A stretch of 32,543 nt of DNA from Victivallales bacterium (GTDB lineage Bacteria; Verrucomicrobiota; Lentisphaeria; Oligosphaerales; Lenti-02), in the NCBI GenBank assembly GCA_003245525.1, contig QKCY01000300.1:1-32543 (forward strand), given 5' to 3'. Below the pieces are notes generated by a model. The model saw nothing but the letters and a program-made list of their open reading frames with translations, made no database searches and was not told the origin of the DNA. Position 1 is the stretch's first letter, and each line of letters opens with the position of its first letter. Made by a program: the position numbers and the translations under genes. Of this stretch, positions 17,837 to 26,230 are shown in pieces.

Positions 17837-19147
17837 CTAGCCACGGACCGGCAGACGGGCCGGAGCGGCGGGCGCGGGGACATCGGGGTGGAGATGGTGA
17901 TGCAGACGCTCCAGCGCGGGGGGACGACGACCGTCGAACCAGCCGCAGGACCGGTAGTAGCGGAGGTCCCCGAACCAAGTCCGGGCGAACTCCCGGTCCT
18001 GCCGGAAACGCTTGAACAGAGCCCAGGGGTGGCGCAGCAACTCCATGAGGGGACCGCCCAACTCCGAGGGGTCCCGGAAACACTCCCAGTCGCACTCGCG
18101 GCAGGCAGCGGGGCCATCGGGCAATGCGGGCAGGTTCCCCATGGGGCCGAAGTCGTCGTGGCCACGGTAGCCGCAGGGGAAGGCCTTGCCCCCGCGCGCC
18201 TCCACGAAGAGGAAATCCAGCCCCCCCCGGCAAGGATAGGATACTCCCGCCTCGCCACGGTAGTGCCGGGACAGGACCAACAGGGAGCAGAGCGGCGTGA
18301 AGATACGCAGGTTGGGCCGGTAGTCGGGAATCACCTGCCGCATGGTGTCGAACAGCACCGCCTTCTCGTCCCGCTCAAAACGGACGATCCGGTCTTCGCT
18401 GGTGGCGGTATAGACGGCATCCAGGTTCTCGGTCCGGGGCTCGACGCTCATCGGATAGCAGGCGTTGGCGATGGTGAAGCCCATATCCAGCACCTGGGCA
18501 TAGAAGCGTCGGAAACCGGTGTCGAAAGCCTGGCGGAAGGCGCTCAGGTACGCCGCCCGGTCGCGGAAGTCCTCGGGACGCACCTCGGAGGTGGCCGCGC
18601 CGTTGAGGTTCCGGTTGATTCCCAGATTCGCGGCGGGATAGATGCCGTGTTCGTGGAAGATGGGAACCGCCTCGCGGATTCCCTCCACCACGCCCTTGAG
18701 CCCCCGCATCCCCTCGTGAACCGTGGGAATGGCCGAATCGACGCTAATCCAGAAGTTGCGCAACGGGGTGTTGGCCAGGCGGCGGGCCACCTCGGTGATC
18801 CGCTGGCGTCGTTCCGCCGCCGTCTTGCCGCAGAACGCGAACCCGTTGGTGCCGGTACGGATATAGGGGATGCCCTGGCGGCCGGCGTAGGTGATGAGTT
18901 CCACCAGCCGGTCCATTTCCAGCAGGGGCTCGCCCCCCGTGAAGGACAGCGCCGCCATGCCATGCCGAGCGGCCGCATCGATAGCCCGGCGGACTTCGGC
19001 AGTGTCCAGCGTGGTACGCGAGAAGGCATTGGTCGCACGCATCCCGCACTGGGGACACCGGGCGTTGCAGCGGTCCGTGAGCTGGATGACCACTTGGCCG
19101 GGCAACCGCCCCCGGCGGAGTTGGCGGATGGTACGGAAGATGGACAT
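17837..19147 (-). CDS. Radical SAM protein with SPASM-like cysteine-rich C-terminal region
   Basis: This 436-residue protein carries the radical SAM cluster motif C27-x3-C31-x2-C34 in [11 protein letters not shown], followed by FTGGEPLLE, the usual SAM-binding glycine/glutamate motif. The C-terminal part has C306, C325, C349, C352 and C356, a spacing that suggests an auxiliary Fe-S cluster of SPASM/Twitch type. The family generates a 5'-deoxyadenosyl radical; the substrate here is unknown, and peptide or small-molecule modification are both possible. An in-frame ATG at 19192 exists, but AAGGAGT directly before 19147 decides the start. The gene diverges from ilvD across 196 bases and heads a same-strand group with the AKR-ferredoxin and TPR genes. 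No obvious precursor peptide is encoded next to it. Confidence 0.92.
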   Translation of the reverse strand: MSIFRTIRQLRRGRLPGQVVIQLTDRCNARCPQCGMRATNAFSRTTLDTAEVRRAIDAAARHGMAALSFTGGEPLLEMDRLVELITYAGRQGIPYIRTGTNGFAFCGKTAAERRQRITEVARRLANTPLRNFWISVDSAIPTVHEGMRGLKGVVEGIREAVPIFHEHGIYPAANLGINRNLNGAATSEVRPEDFRDRAAYLSAFRQAFDTGFRRFYAQVLDMGFTIANACYPMSVEPRTENLDAVYTATSEDRIVRFERDEKAVLFDTMRQVIPDYRPNLRIFTPLCSLLVLSRHYRGEAGVSYPCRGGLDFLFVEARGGKAFPCGYRGHDDFGPMGNLPALPDGPAACRECDWECFRDPSELGGPLMELLRHPWALFKRFRQDREFARTWFGDLRYYRSCGWFDGRRPPALERLHHHLHPDVPAPAAPARLPVRG

Positions 19148-19269
19148 GCACACACTCCTTAACATTGTGATGACTGTAGGGCGCGTGCGCAATCCCGTGA
19201 TTCCCGTCCGGTTAGATTTCGGTTTGGCAGGAAGAGATATGTCGGCAAACCGGCAGTCGCCAACAGGCG

Positions 19270-19298
19270 TTGCAGGGGATGCTTACAGCCGCTACATT
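19270..19298 (+). promoter_or_regulatory. Promoter candidate for ilvD
   Basis: TTGCAG (19270-19275) and TACATT (19293-19298) are separated by 17 bases and lie 45 bases before the ilvD ATG. Both boxes are imperfect. Upstream, CGGTTTG and CAAACCG form a 7-base inverted pair that could be a regulator site. No leader peptide rich in Ile, Val or Leu codons was seen. Confidence 0.28.
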
Positions 19299-19343
19299 TC
19301 TGAGCTTTTGGACGCACCCCATTTGTCCAGCGAGGATCGACCC

Positions 19344-21200
19344 ATGAGTACTCCCGGAACCTATCGCAGCGCCACCACCACCCAAGGCCGTAAAATGGCC
19401 GGGGCTCGGGCTCTCTGGCGTGCCAACGGCCTGAGCGACGCGGACTTCAAGAAGCCCATCATCGCCATCGCCAACTCCTTCACCCAGTTCGTCCCCGGCC
19501 ACGTCCATCTCCATAACTACGGCCAGATGGTCAAGCAGATGATCGAGGCGGCGGGCGGCGTCGGCGTCGAGTTCGACACCATCGCCATCGACGACGGCAT
19601 CGCCATGGGCCATGACGGCATGCTCTACAGCCTGCCCAGCCGCGAAGTGATCGCCGACAGCGTCGAATACATGGTCAACGCCCACTGCGCCGACGCCCTG
19701 GTCTGTATCTCCGCCTGCGACAAGATCACCCCCGGCATGCTGATGGCCGCCATGCGCCTGAACATCCCCGCCATCTTCGTGGCGGGCGGTCCCATGGAAG
19801 CCGGCAAGGCCGTGACCTCCAAGGGCGAGATGAGCCTCGACCTGATCGACGCCATGGTCTTCGGTGCCGATCCCAGCGTCTCCGACGAGGATCTGCGGGA
19901 GATCGAGATCCGCGCCTGTCCCACCTGCGGTTCCTGCTCGGGCATGTTCACCGCCAACAGCATGAACTGCCTGACCGAAGCCCTCGGCATGGCCCTGCCC
20001 GGCAACGGCACCATCCTGGCCTCCCACACCCTCCGCCGCACCCTCTTCGAGACGGCGGCCCGGCGCATCGTCGAGATGTGCCAGGCCTACTACCTGAACG
20101 GCGACGCCTCCGTGCTGCCCCGCAGCATCGCCACCAAGGCCGCCTTCGAGAACGCCATGACCCTGGACGTGGCCATGGGCGGCTCCACCAACACGGTGCT
20201 GCACATCCTCGCCATCGCCCGTTCCGCTGGCGTGGACTTCACCATGGGCGACATCGACCGCATCTCGCGCATCGTCCCCTGCATCTGCAAGGTGGCCCCC
20301 AGCTCCCACTACCACATGGAAGACGTGAGCCACGCGGGCGGCATCCCCGCCATCCTCGGCGAACTGGCCCGCCACGGCCTGATCAAGGGCGACTGCCCGA
20401 CTGTTTCCGGGCTGAAGATTGGGGCCCAGATCGAAGTCTGCGACATCCGCGGCGGCAAGGCCGACGAGGCGGCGATGGCGCGTGCGCTGGCCGCTCCCGG
20501 CGGCCGCGTCTGCAACCAGGGCTTCGCCCAGTCCGCCCAGTACGCTGCTCCCGACCTCAATGCCGAGACCGGCTGCATCCGCGACTTCGACCACGCCTAC
20601 AGCAAGGTCGGCGGCCTCTGCGTCCTCTACGGCAACTTGGCCCAGGACGGCTGCATCGTGAAGGCGGCGGGCGTGGACGCCAGCATCCTGAAGTTTACCG
20701 GCACCGCCCGCGTGCTGGACTCCCAGGAACAGGCCAACGAGTTCATCCTCGGCGACACGATCAAGGAAGGCGACATCGTCGTCATCCGCTACGAAGGTCC
20801 CAAGGGCGGCCCGGGCATGCAGGAAATGCTCTATCCCACCAGCTACCTGAAGACCCGCCACCTGGACAAGGCCTGCGCGCTGATCACCGACGGCCGGTTC
20901 TCCGGCGGCACCTCCGGCCTCTCCATCGGCCACGTGTCCCCCGAAGCGGCTGAGGGCGGCAATATCGGCCTGCTCAAGGACGGCGACACCATCGAGATCG
21001 ACGTGGTGGAGCGCACCATCAACGTGAAGTTGAGCGAGGAGGAACTCGCCTCCCGCCGTGCCCTCATGGAGAGCTACGGCAAGTGCGCCTGGAAGCCCAA
21101 CCGCGACCGGAAGGTCTCCGAGGCGCTCATCGCCTACAGCATCCTGACCACCTCCGCCGCCACTGGTGCCAGCCGCGACGTGAGCCGGTTTCTGCAGTAG
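19344..21200 (+). CDS. ilvD: Dihydroxy-acid dehydratase
   Basis: IlvD dehydrates 2,3-dihydroxy-isovalerate and 2,3-dihydroxy-3-methylvalerate to the 2-keto acids, the third common step of valine/isoleucine synthesis and a feed to leucine and pantothenate. The 618-residue length matches E. coli IlvD (616) and the similarity appears high. Key segments are [33 protein letters not shown]125-D-K127 (cluster ligand and the Mg-site lysine), and [19 protein letters not shown] with ligand C198. The C terminus [20 protein letters not shown] holds catalytic-site residues. The frame is open upstream to 18891, but that part lies antisense to the radical SAM gene, so ATG 19344 ([12 protein letters not shown]) is the start. 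It stands alone, without other ilv genes nearby. Confidence 0.97.
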   Translation: MSTPGTYRSATTTQGRKMAGARALWRANGLSDADFKKPIIAIANSFTQFVPGHVHLHNYGQMVKQMIEAAGGVGVEFDTIAIDDGIAMGHDGMLYSLPSREVIADSVEYMVNAHCADALVCISACDKITPGMLMAAMRLNIPAIFVAGGPMEAGKAVTSKGEMSLDLIDAMVFGADPSVSDEDLREIEIRACPTCGSCSGMFTANSMNCLTEALGMALPGNGTILASHTLRRTLFETAARRIVEMCQAYYLNGDASVLPRSIATKAAFENAMTLDVAMGGSTNTVLHILAIARSAGVDFTMGDIDRISRIVPCICKVAPSSHYHMEDVSHAGGIPAILGELARHGLIKGDCPTVSGLKIGAQIEVCDIRGGKADEAAMARALAAPGGRVCNQGFAQSAQYAAPDLNAETGCIRDFDHAYSKVGGLCVLYGNLAQDGCIVKAAGVDASILKFTGTARVLDSQEQANEFILGDTIKEGDIVVIRYEGPKGGPGMQEMLYPTSYLKTRHLDKACALITDGRFSGGTSGLSIGHVSPEAAEGGNIGLLKDGDTIEIDVVERTINVKLSEEELASRRALMESYGKCAWKPNRDRKVSEALIAYSILTTSAATGASRDVSRFLQ

Positions 21201-21224
21201 AAACGGGTAGCCGCTTCCTGTCTT

Positions 21225-21259
21225 TCCCTGGAAACGCCGAGCACCAGCTCGGCGTTTCC
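21225..21259 (+). repeat. GCCGAG/CTCGGC hairpin repeat, copy 1
   Basis: A perfect 12-pair stem, GGAAACGCCGAG (21230-21241) and CTCGGCGTTTCC (21248-21259), closes a CACCAG loop. It lies 25 bases after ilvD and is followed by a T/C-rich stretch, so it may also end ilvD transcription. Confidence 0.85.
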
Positions 21260-21274
21260 TTTCCTACTGCCCTC

Positions 21275-21304
21275 CCCTGGGAACGCCGAGCACCAGCTCG
21301 GCGC
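21275..21304 (+). repeat. GCCGAG/CTCGGC hairpin repeat, copy 2
   Basis: CCCTGGGAACGCCGAG followed by CACCAG and CTCGGCG repeats copy 1 in the same orientation, with a shorter 7-pair stem (21284-21290 with 21297-21303). Confidence 0.82.
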
Positions 21305-21340
21305 TTGTCTTCTCGCGTTCCCACCCGTGGCACAGGAATA

Positions 21341-21370
21341 CGCCGACCCGGTGCTCGGCGCTTCCAGGGA
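21341..21370 (-). repeat. GCCGAG/CTCGGC hairpin repeat, copy 3 (inverted)
   Basis: Read on the minus strand this is TCCCTGGAAGCGCCGAGCAC followed by a diverged second arm GTCGGCG, which matches copies 1 and 2 in reverse orientation. It faces them from the side of the convergent SDR gene. Confidence 0.75.
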
Positions 21371-21395
21371 GAAGTTTGATCTGGGACTCGGTAGG

Positions 21396-22121
21396 TCAGC
21401 CCCGATGGCAGCGCTCGATGACGATCTCGGACGTGTCGAGGTTGTCCGGCTGCTGAAGGGCGAAGAGAATCCACTCCGCCATGTCCTCGGGCTCGATCAT
21501 GGCCTGCCCCGCCAGCCGGTCGGCCAGATGCCCATCGCCGACAAAGCCGGTACGTACCCCGCCGGGGCAGAGGGTGACCACATGGATGCCGTGGGGCTTG
21601 GCCTCCAGGGCCAGACAGCGCGCGAACCCCAGCAAAGCATGCTTGCTGGTGCAGTAGGCGGATTGGTAGAGATAACCCTTGGTTCCTGCCGTGCTGGCGA
21701 TGTTGACGATCCGTCCGCTCCGCTGGCGCTGCATGATCGGCAGAGCCGCCTGGCAGAACAGGAAGGGAGCCGTCACGTTCACCTGGAGCACGTAGTTCCA
21801 GTCCGCCAACGCGATGTCCGTGATCGGGGCCTCCAGAAACGCCCCGGCATTGTTCACCAGGGCATCGAGCCGCCCGTAGACCTCGACGCAACGGGCGACC
21901 GCCGCCGCAATGGCCGCCGGATCGGCCGCATCGCATACCAGCGGCAAGGCCTCGCTTCCCGCTTCCCGGACCAACCCGGCCACTTCGGCCAACTGGTCCT
22001 CCCGTCGGGCCACCAGGGCCAATCGGGCACCCTCCCGGGCCAAGCGCAACGCGGCGGCCCGACCAATTCCCCGGCTGGCACCGGTAACGAGAACGACATT
22101 TCCTGCGAGCGATGGCAGCAT
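21396..22121 (-). CDS. Short-chain dehydrogenase/reductase
   Basis: This 241-residue classical SDR is a cytoplasmic NAD(P)-dependent oxidoreductase. The cofactor motif TGASRGIG lies at 13-20 and NNAG at 90-93. The catalytic residues are S143, Y156 and K160 (YxxxK), with the post-catalytic PGGVRT loop following. R17 and the basic ARR after strand 2 hint at NADPH preference. An in-frame ATG lies eight codons upstream, but AAGGAA just before 22121 decides the start. It lies 82 bases downstream of the Ni-SOD gene on the same strand. The substrate cannot be told; 3-ketoacyl reductase-like or sugar/polyol activity is possible. Confidence 0.93.
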   Translation of the reverse strand: MLPSLAGNVVLVTGASRGIGRAAALRLAREGARLALVARREDQLAEVAGLVREAGSEALPLVCDAADPAAIAAAVARCVEVYGRLDALVNNAGAFLEAPITDIALADWNYVLQVNVTAPFLFCQAALPIMQRQRSGRIVNIASTAGTKGYLYQSAYCTSKHALLGFARCLALEAKPHGIHVVTLCPGGVRTGFVGDGHLADRLAGQAMIEPEDMAEWILFALQQPDNLDTSEIVIERCHRG

Positions 22122-22203
22122 CTTCGGTTCCTTGTCTGCGTACACACTGGTGCCGCAACGGTAGCCTCGGAATCGCGGCTGCCAACCGCTCGCAGGCCAG
22201 GAA

Positions 22204-22677
22204 TCAGTGCGTATGGTCCGCCTGGCCCATATACAGATGCTCGAACTCGTGGACGAGCTTCTCCAGCTTGTCCACTTGCTCCAGGTCGAGGCTTTGCTTG
22301 CACTTCATGGAAGTCACTAGGATGCGGTGCAGAAGGGTCACCTTGGCCTGGTAGGCCTTGAACTCCTCGCCCTTGTCCTCGTCCACCGGCTTCACCCGCT
22401 GGGCCATGAAATAGGCGGTAATGATCGCGGACAGCTTGTCCGCGTGCTCGTCCTTGTTGTTCACCCAGCGGACGATCTGGTTGTAGTCGGGCTTTTCGGC
22501 CTTGCTCAGATCGACGATGCTGGTCATGGACTTGCGGATCGTGGCGATATCCTGGTCCAGCAGCTTGAACTGGGCCTCGTCGTCATAGATCCCGCAGGGG
22601 ATCTGACAATGGGCACCGGCTTGGAGACCGGCGAACAGGGCACACAGGGCAATGATTGACGACCATGAGTGTCTCAT
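22204..22677 (-). CDS. sodN: Nickel-containing superoxide dismutase, exported
   Basis: Ni-SOD converts superoxide to oxygen and hydrogen peroxide. The diagnostic nickel hook HCxxPCGxY is fully present as HCQIPCGIY directly after a signal peptide (MRHSWSSIIALCALFAGLQAGA), so cleavage after AGA at residue 22 would expose His as residue 1, with Cys2 and Cys6 as thiolate ligands. The mature part, about 135 residues, is predicted all-helical and keeps a segment resembling KxxHxxxLxxxxxxYF of Streptomyces SodN. The ATG at 22677 is preceded by AAAGGA; a further upstream in-frame ATG lacks this. Streptomyces Ni-SOD needs the protease SodX to make its N terminus; no sodX is nearby, and signal peptidase could do this job here. 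The SDR gene follows on the same strand. Confidence 0.9.
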   Translation of the reverse strand: MRHSWSSIIALCALFAGLQAGAHCQIPCGIYDDEAQFKLLDQDIATIRKSMTSIVDLSKAEKPDYNQIVRWVNNKDEHADKLSAIITAYFMAQRVKPVDEDKGEEFKAYQAKVTLLHRILVTSMKCKQSLDLEQVDKLEKLVHEFEHLYMGQADHTH

Positions 22678-22758
22678 CGTGGGAGTTCCTTTCATAGAGG
22701 GGGGATGCGGCAATAGACCCGCATCGGTTGGCAAGGTTCGGGGATTCCGCGCAATGAG

Positions 22759-22787
22759 TTGACAATGCGCCGACCGGCGGGAATGGT
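22759..22787 (+). promoter_or_regulatory. Promoter candidate for the two exported secretin-like genes
   Basis: A perfect TTGACA (22759-22764) is followed after 17 bases by AATGGT (22782-22787), a weak -10. It lies 51 bases before the ATG at 22839, within the 161-base divergent gap from sodN. Confidence 0.35.
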
Positions 22788-22838
22788 TATGGTGTCCGGT
22801 GACTACGGCAGTGCTTACCGAATGGAGTGGAGAGAGCT

Positions 22839-23432
22839 ATGATGCGCATACCAGTTCTCCTTGTGGGCGTATTGGGCGGCATCGGCGCGCTGGCCCAGGA
22901 GGGGGCAACCGATCCGGTCGCGGCAGGCATCCGGGTGGAGGTGCGTTGTCTGCGCAATCCCCCCAAGGAGGTGGAGGACATGGCTGAAGTCCATGCCTGT
23001 TCGCTGTCACTGGACGATGGGCAGACCTCGGTGATCCGTTTCGGCAAGATGGAGAGTCTCGTCGAGGACTGGGAACCCGTTCCAACCAACGAGCCCGAGC
23101 CGCCGGGCGAACCCGATGCGGAGCCTCCCCGTTTCCGTCCGGTCCAGGGCGATCCTGTCCTGCTGGGCGTCGAACTGACCCTCTCGGTCCAGTTCAAGGG
23201 GGCCTTGTGCGTGGTCGGCAAGGCCGTCTACCGGCGGGTAGATGGATACAGCGAAATCGTGCTGGACAAAGTGGGCAGAGCCGGAGCCGTAGGCAAGGTG
23301 CCCCGGATCGTCGAGAGCGAGACGGGATTCCAGCTCATGCCGCCGAGGATAGCCTCGACGAATTGCACCATCGCCCTCCCCGGCGAGAAGCCGATCATCC
23401 TGGAGATTCGCATTCCGGAGATGGCGAAATGA
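22839..23432 (+). CDS. Exported protein, stand-alone secretin-like beta-domain (1 of 2)
   Basis: This 197-residue protein has a Sec signal peptide (MMRIPVLLVGVLGGIGALAQ). Three stretches line up in order with the C-terminal domain of secretins of the Akkermansia Amuc_1098 type: DGQTSVIRFGKMESLVEDWEP; GVELTLSVQFKG...VYRRVDGY; and FQLMPPRIASTNCTIALPGE. A proline/glutamate-rich loop (about 83-102) replaces part of the usual domain. There is no N-domain and no obvious multimer-forming region, so it is not a full secretin. GGAG six bases before ATG 22839 decides this start over an upstream in-frame GTG. The assignment rests on motif similarity recalled from the family and is tentative. The next gene begins just after it. 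Confidence 0.72.
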   Translation: MMRIPVLLVGVLGGIGALAQEGATDPVAAGIRVEVRCLRNPPKEVEDMAEVHACSLSLDDGQTSVIRFGKMESLVEDWEPVPTNEPEPPGEPDAEPPRFRPVQGDPVLLGVELTLSVQFKGALCVVGKAVYRRVDGYSEIVLDKVGRAGAVGKVPRIVESETGFQLMPPRIASTNCTIALPGEKPIILEIRIPEMAK

Positions 23433-23454
23433 ACACGGTTGGGAACCACCTACC

Positions 23455-23460
23455 GAGAGG
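23455..23460 (+). promoter_or_regulatory. Ribosome-binding site deciding the start of the second secretin-like gene
   Basis: GAGAGG lies seven bases before ATG 23468. The alternative ATG 23429, which overlaps the previous stop codon as ATGA, would put 13 extra residues before the signal peptide. Confidence 0.5.
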
Positions 23461-23467
23461 CCGGAAG

Positions 23468-24175
23468 ATGATCCGTCGAGCCGCCATGTTTGCCGCCGGT
23501 GCCATGGTTGTTTGCGCCTACGGGCAGCAGGCAGGACTGGCAGTGCCCATGCCACCGCCGGTGCAGGTGACCCTCAACCTCCCCAAAGGTCTGCCTTCGG
23601 CCGAGGAGAAGGAGGTCAAACCCGTGACCCCGAAAATGGCAGTGGCCGTGGGGAAACCGGGGAAGCTCCGCATGGTCGAGGAACGCTACTTCCCCACGGC
23701 ATGGGAGAGACGGGGTGACTTCCCTCAGTCCAAGGGGAATGCCGTCGCGCTCTTCGCCGCAAAGGCCGCGGTCGGACTGGAGATACTGAACCTGAGCCTG
23801 GAAGCCCTGGCCCTCCAGATACACGCCGAAGTCGAGGACTGCAAGGTGAGGAAGAGGGAGGAACGGCGGGCAGGCATGTTCGTACCCACATTCGGCGATG
23901 GCCGCGACATCGGGCTGGTCGTGGAGATGGAGCACGGGGTGGAACCGAACGGCATGCCCTACCTCCGGGGCACGATCACATGCAGTGCCATGGTCGGCTG
24001 GGACGAAGACAAGGCATGGCGCGAGGTCTGGCACATCCTGTTCCCCCAGATCGTCACCAGCTCCGTCCGCTTCCGCTACTTCTACACGGAAGTCCCCTCC
24101 TGCCAGGTCGAACTCGCCTGGACCGGGCGGAAGCCCGTCCCGGTCGAAATCACCGCCCATCCGCTCCGGAACTGA
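23468..24175 (+). CDS. Exported protein, stand-alone secretin-like beta-domain (2 of 2)
   Basis: This 235-residue protein has a signal peptide (MIRRAAMFAAGAMVVCAYG). GKPGKLRMVEERYFPTAWE resembles the strand pair of verrucomicrobial secretins (GQ..TVKV.REF.YPTE.E). VGLEILNLSLE...IHAEVEDC resembles their GVTLEV...DLNL segment, and VTSSVRFRYFYTEVPSC their final strands. It is a distant paralogue of the gene before it, with which it is probably cotranscribed. ATG 23429 overlapping the previous stop is an alternative start that would suit translational coupling. The role is unknown; a periplasmic adaptor for a secretin or pilus-like machine is one idea. Confidence 0.72.
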   Translation: MIRRAAMFAAGAMVVCAYGQQAGLAVPMPPPVQVTLNLPKGLPSAEEKEVKPVTPKMAVAVGKPGKLRMVEERYFPTAWERRGDFPQSKGNAVALFAAKAAVGLEILNLSLEALALQIHAEVEDCKVRKREERRAGMFVPTFGDGRDIGLVVEMEHGVEPNGMPYLRGTITCSAMVGWDEDKAWREVWHILFPQIVTSSVRFRYFYTEVPSCQVELAWTGRKPVPVEITAHPLRN

Positions 24176-24248
24176 CTAGGTGGGTTGCAGGCAAGTTGCT
24201 CACGCATCCCCCGCCCCATGCGTACCCTATTTCCCCTTGCCTTGACTG

Positions 24249-24281
24249 GCCGGGAGGGACCGCAACGGGCCCACTCCCGGC
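24249..24281. terminator. Hairpin between convergent genes, possible bidirectional terminator
   Basis: GCCGGGAG (24249-24256) pairs perfectly with CTCCCGGC (24274-24281), and an inner GGACCG/CGGGCC extends the stem with one mismatch around a CAA loop. There is no T-run on either side, so this is only a candidate. It sits between the ends of the secretin-like and FAD oxidoreductase genes. Confidence 0.35.
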
Positions 24282-24292
24282 AGAATCGCTGA

Positions 24293-26050
24293 CTAGCGCA
24301 CGTCGAAGGCGAAGAGGCGGGCGGTCTCGGCACCCCAGGTGGCGAGGGGAACAAGACGGATGGCATCGGTGGTCACGGCCAGGGGGACGCGGACCAGGCG
24401 CTGGAAGTTGTCCGTCTCCTCGAACACGGTCTGCCAGGAGCCGTCGGGCAACCGAGCGTCGAGGCGGAAGCCCTGGGTCAAGGTCTCGGGGGTCGTTCGG
24501 GGGGGCTGGTTAAGGGGATAGTTGGAGAGGCAGTTCTTCTCCTCGTTCTTGGCGCAGGCCCCCTTCCCCTTGCGGTTCAGGTCGCTGTCGAAGACGATGC
24601 GCGCCTCGGCGATAGCGGTCGGAGCGGACCACTCGTACTGCACCCAGTCGGTGCCGGGGGTTCCCACCCAGTCGTTGGCGGCCTGACCGACGGGACGGTC
24701 CACGCCGTTGCGCAGGGCCTCGGGATCGCCGGCGGAGGCGGTGAGCTTCGCGGCCTGGCAGAGCTCAGGAATGGCGCGCACGTTCCAAGGCAGGTAGCAG
24801 TCGTCCTCCATGAGGGTCTGTTTGAGTTCCGCGATATGGTTCTCGTAGACCCCGCGCGGGCTGGTGTCCTTCTGCACCGCGATGGTGGCGGCGGTCCCCA
24901 TGGCCTGGCCAAGGAGACCGCAGGTAGCCATAACCCGGCTGGAGCTCATGGCCGCATGGGTGACGCTGATATTGCGCCCGGCGAACATGAGGTTGGCGAT
25001 GTTCTTCGAGTAGAGACAGCGGTAGGGGATGCCGTAGGGCGACGGCGCGGGATGGAAGATGGTGGGAGCACCGGGATAGCGGAACCCGCCGGGATGGTGG
25101 TCGTCCATGGACCAGCCACCGTAGGCCACCAAGTCATCGAAACGGCCCTCGGCCCGTACGTCGTTCTGGGTCATGATATGGTCGCCCACGTAGCGGCGGC
25201 TCTCGCGCTTGCCGGGCAGGAAGGAGACCCATTCCAGTTCCCAGTTGGCCGCGCCGTGGTCGCCGTGGTTCTTGATGTGGTCCCAGACGCCGAAGGCGAC
25301 CTTGAGCAGCTCGTCGCGCAGCATCTCGGTGTCATGGATCGAGTCGTTCTCGCCGCCCAACTCCATCCACCAGAAATTGCTGTTGCCGGTAAAGCCGTGG
25401 CCCCGGTTCGGCAGATCGGCATCGCTCTCGTACACGTTGGCCCAGGCGGGAGCGATGAAGGGCTTCGGGGAGTCGGTCTCCTTCACCTGGAAAAGGCAGC
25501 TCATGCCCATGGTCCGCTGGTCGGCGACCGGGGGCTCGATGTCCTCGTTGAACTCGCTGGCGGCCTCGCGGCCGAGGCGGAACTCAGCCCCGGTGAGCGG
25601 TGCCAGAATACTGTCGCCCGAGCAGTCGGCAAAGACCTTGGCCTTGATCGTGTGCCAAGTCTCGGTGGTGGTCTGCCAGCCCTTGATGGAGACGATGCGG
25701 TCGCCGTCCATCCGGGCTTGGTTGCAGGAGCAGTTCAGGAAAAGCTGGAGGTTCTCGGTGAAGCGGGCCGTCTGGTACAGCACACTGTCCCAGATGGAGA
25801 AGTTGCTGGTGGGGTTGCGATAGTTGTTGGCGAGTTGGATTTCCTCGACAATACCGGTCTCGCGGTTGTTCGCGCCGTGCGCGCCGCAGATCCACATGCG
25901 GACCTCGCTGGAGGCGTTGCCGCCGAGCACCGGGCGGTCCTGCATCAGGGCCACCTTGGTGCCGCGCCGCGCCGCCGCGACCGCCGCACACAGACCGGCG
26001 ACACCGCCGCCGACGATACAGAAATCCACCTTGTGGGTCAGTTTCTTCAT
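24293..26050 (-). CDS. FAD-dependent oxidoreductase with C-terminal discoidin-like domain
   Basis: This 585-residue protein starts with a dinucleotide-binding motif (DFCIVGGGVAGLCAAVAAARRG, glycines near 14-19) and carries DCSGD at 142-146, a motif of the FAD_oxidored family (PF12831). R-M-W-I-C-G-A-H-G-A-N-N-R-E near 50-60 and AGRNISVTHAAMSS near 350 fit the same family. The last ~140 residues form a beta-sandwich resembling a discoidin/F5-8-type sugar-binding domain (DWVQYEWSAPTAIAEARIVFDSDLN ... DGSWQTVF). No signal peptide is seen. Homologues in PVC bacteria often sit in glycan-use loci; the substrate is presumably a sugar or sugar acid, unproven. ATG 26050 is chosen because the frame upstream lies in the intergenic repeat. 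It follows the Gfo/Idh/MocA pair by 180 bases. Confidence 0.9.
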   Translation of the reverse strand: MKKLTHKVDFCIVGGGVAGLCAAVAAARRGTKVALMQDRPVLGGNASSEVRMWICGAHGANNRETGIVEEIQLANNYRNPTSNFSIWDSVLYQTARFTENLQLFLNCSCNQARMDGDRIVSIKGWQTTTETWHTIKAKVFADCSGDSILAPLTGAEFRLGREAASEFNEDIEPPVADQRTMGMSCLFQVKETDSPKPFIAPAWANVYESDADLPNRGHGFTGNSNFWWMELGGENDSIHDTEMLRDELLKVAFGVWDHIKNHGDHGAANWELEWVSFLPGKRESRRYVGDHIMTQNDVRAEGRFDDLVAYGGWSMDDHHPGGFRYPGAPTIFHPAPSPYGIPYRCLYSKNIANLMFAGRNISVTHAAMSSSRVMATCGLLGQAMGTAATIAVQKDTSPRGVYENHIAELKQTLMEDDCYLPWNVRAIPELCQAAKLTASAGDPEALRNGVDRPVGQAANDWVGTPGTDWVQYEWSAPTAIAEARIVFDSDLNRKGKGACAKNEEKNCLSNYPLNQPPRTTPETLTQGFRLDARLPDGSWQTVFEETDNFQRLVRVPLAVTTDAIRLVPLATWGAETARLFAFDVR

Positions 26051-26144
26051 GGGGATTGCCCTGTTTGCTGGACCAAGTATCCGAAAACGCCAAGCCAACC
26101 CCCAATGTACCCTCTGGGAGGAACGGACGAAAGCCCTCTGGAGA

Positions 26145-26221
26145 GTCCACGGAAAACACGGAACGCACGGAAAAGAGAGTTTTTCCCTCTTCCTTCCGTG
26201 AATTCCGTGGGTTCCGTGGAC
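26145..26221. repeat. 77-base near-perfect inverted repeat built of CACGGAA units
   Basis: The left arm starts GTCCACGGAA and has three CACGGAA units spaced by two bases. The right arm mirrors it and ends TTCCGTGGAC. The arms continue as AAGAGAG/CCCTCTT around a TTTTT loop, so nearly the whole element folds. It lies between the Gfo/Idh/MocA gene end (26231) and the FAD oxidoreductase start (26050). Similar CACGGA palindromes are dispersed in several bacterial phyla, so this is probably a member of a repeat family rather than an operator. Confidence 0.88.
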
Positions 26222-26230
26222 CCGAATGGG

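Noticed and set aside
18891-19343. N-terminal extension of IlvD by 151 residues
   Set aside because: It overlaps the divergent radical SAM gene antisense, and IlvD aligns from ATG 19344 at its normal length.
21225-21370. CRISPR array after ilvD
   Set aside because: There are only three copies, one is inverted, spacing is irregular, and each copy is itself a hairpin; no cas genes are present.
26145-26221. Classical rho-independent terminator after the Gfo/Idh/MocA gene
   Set aside because: The T5 stretch is in the loop and no T-run follows the stem on the minus strand; the multi-unit arms fit a repeat element better.
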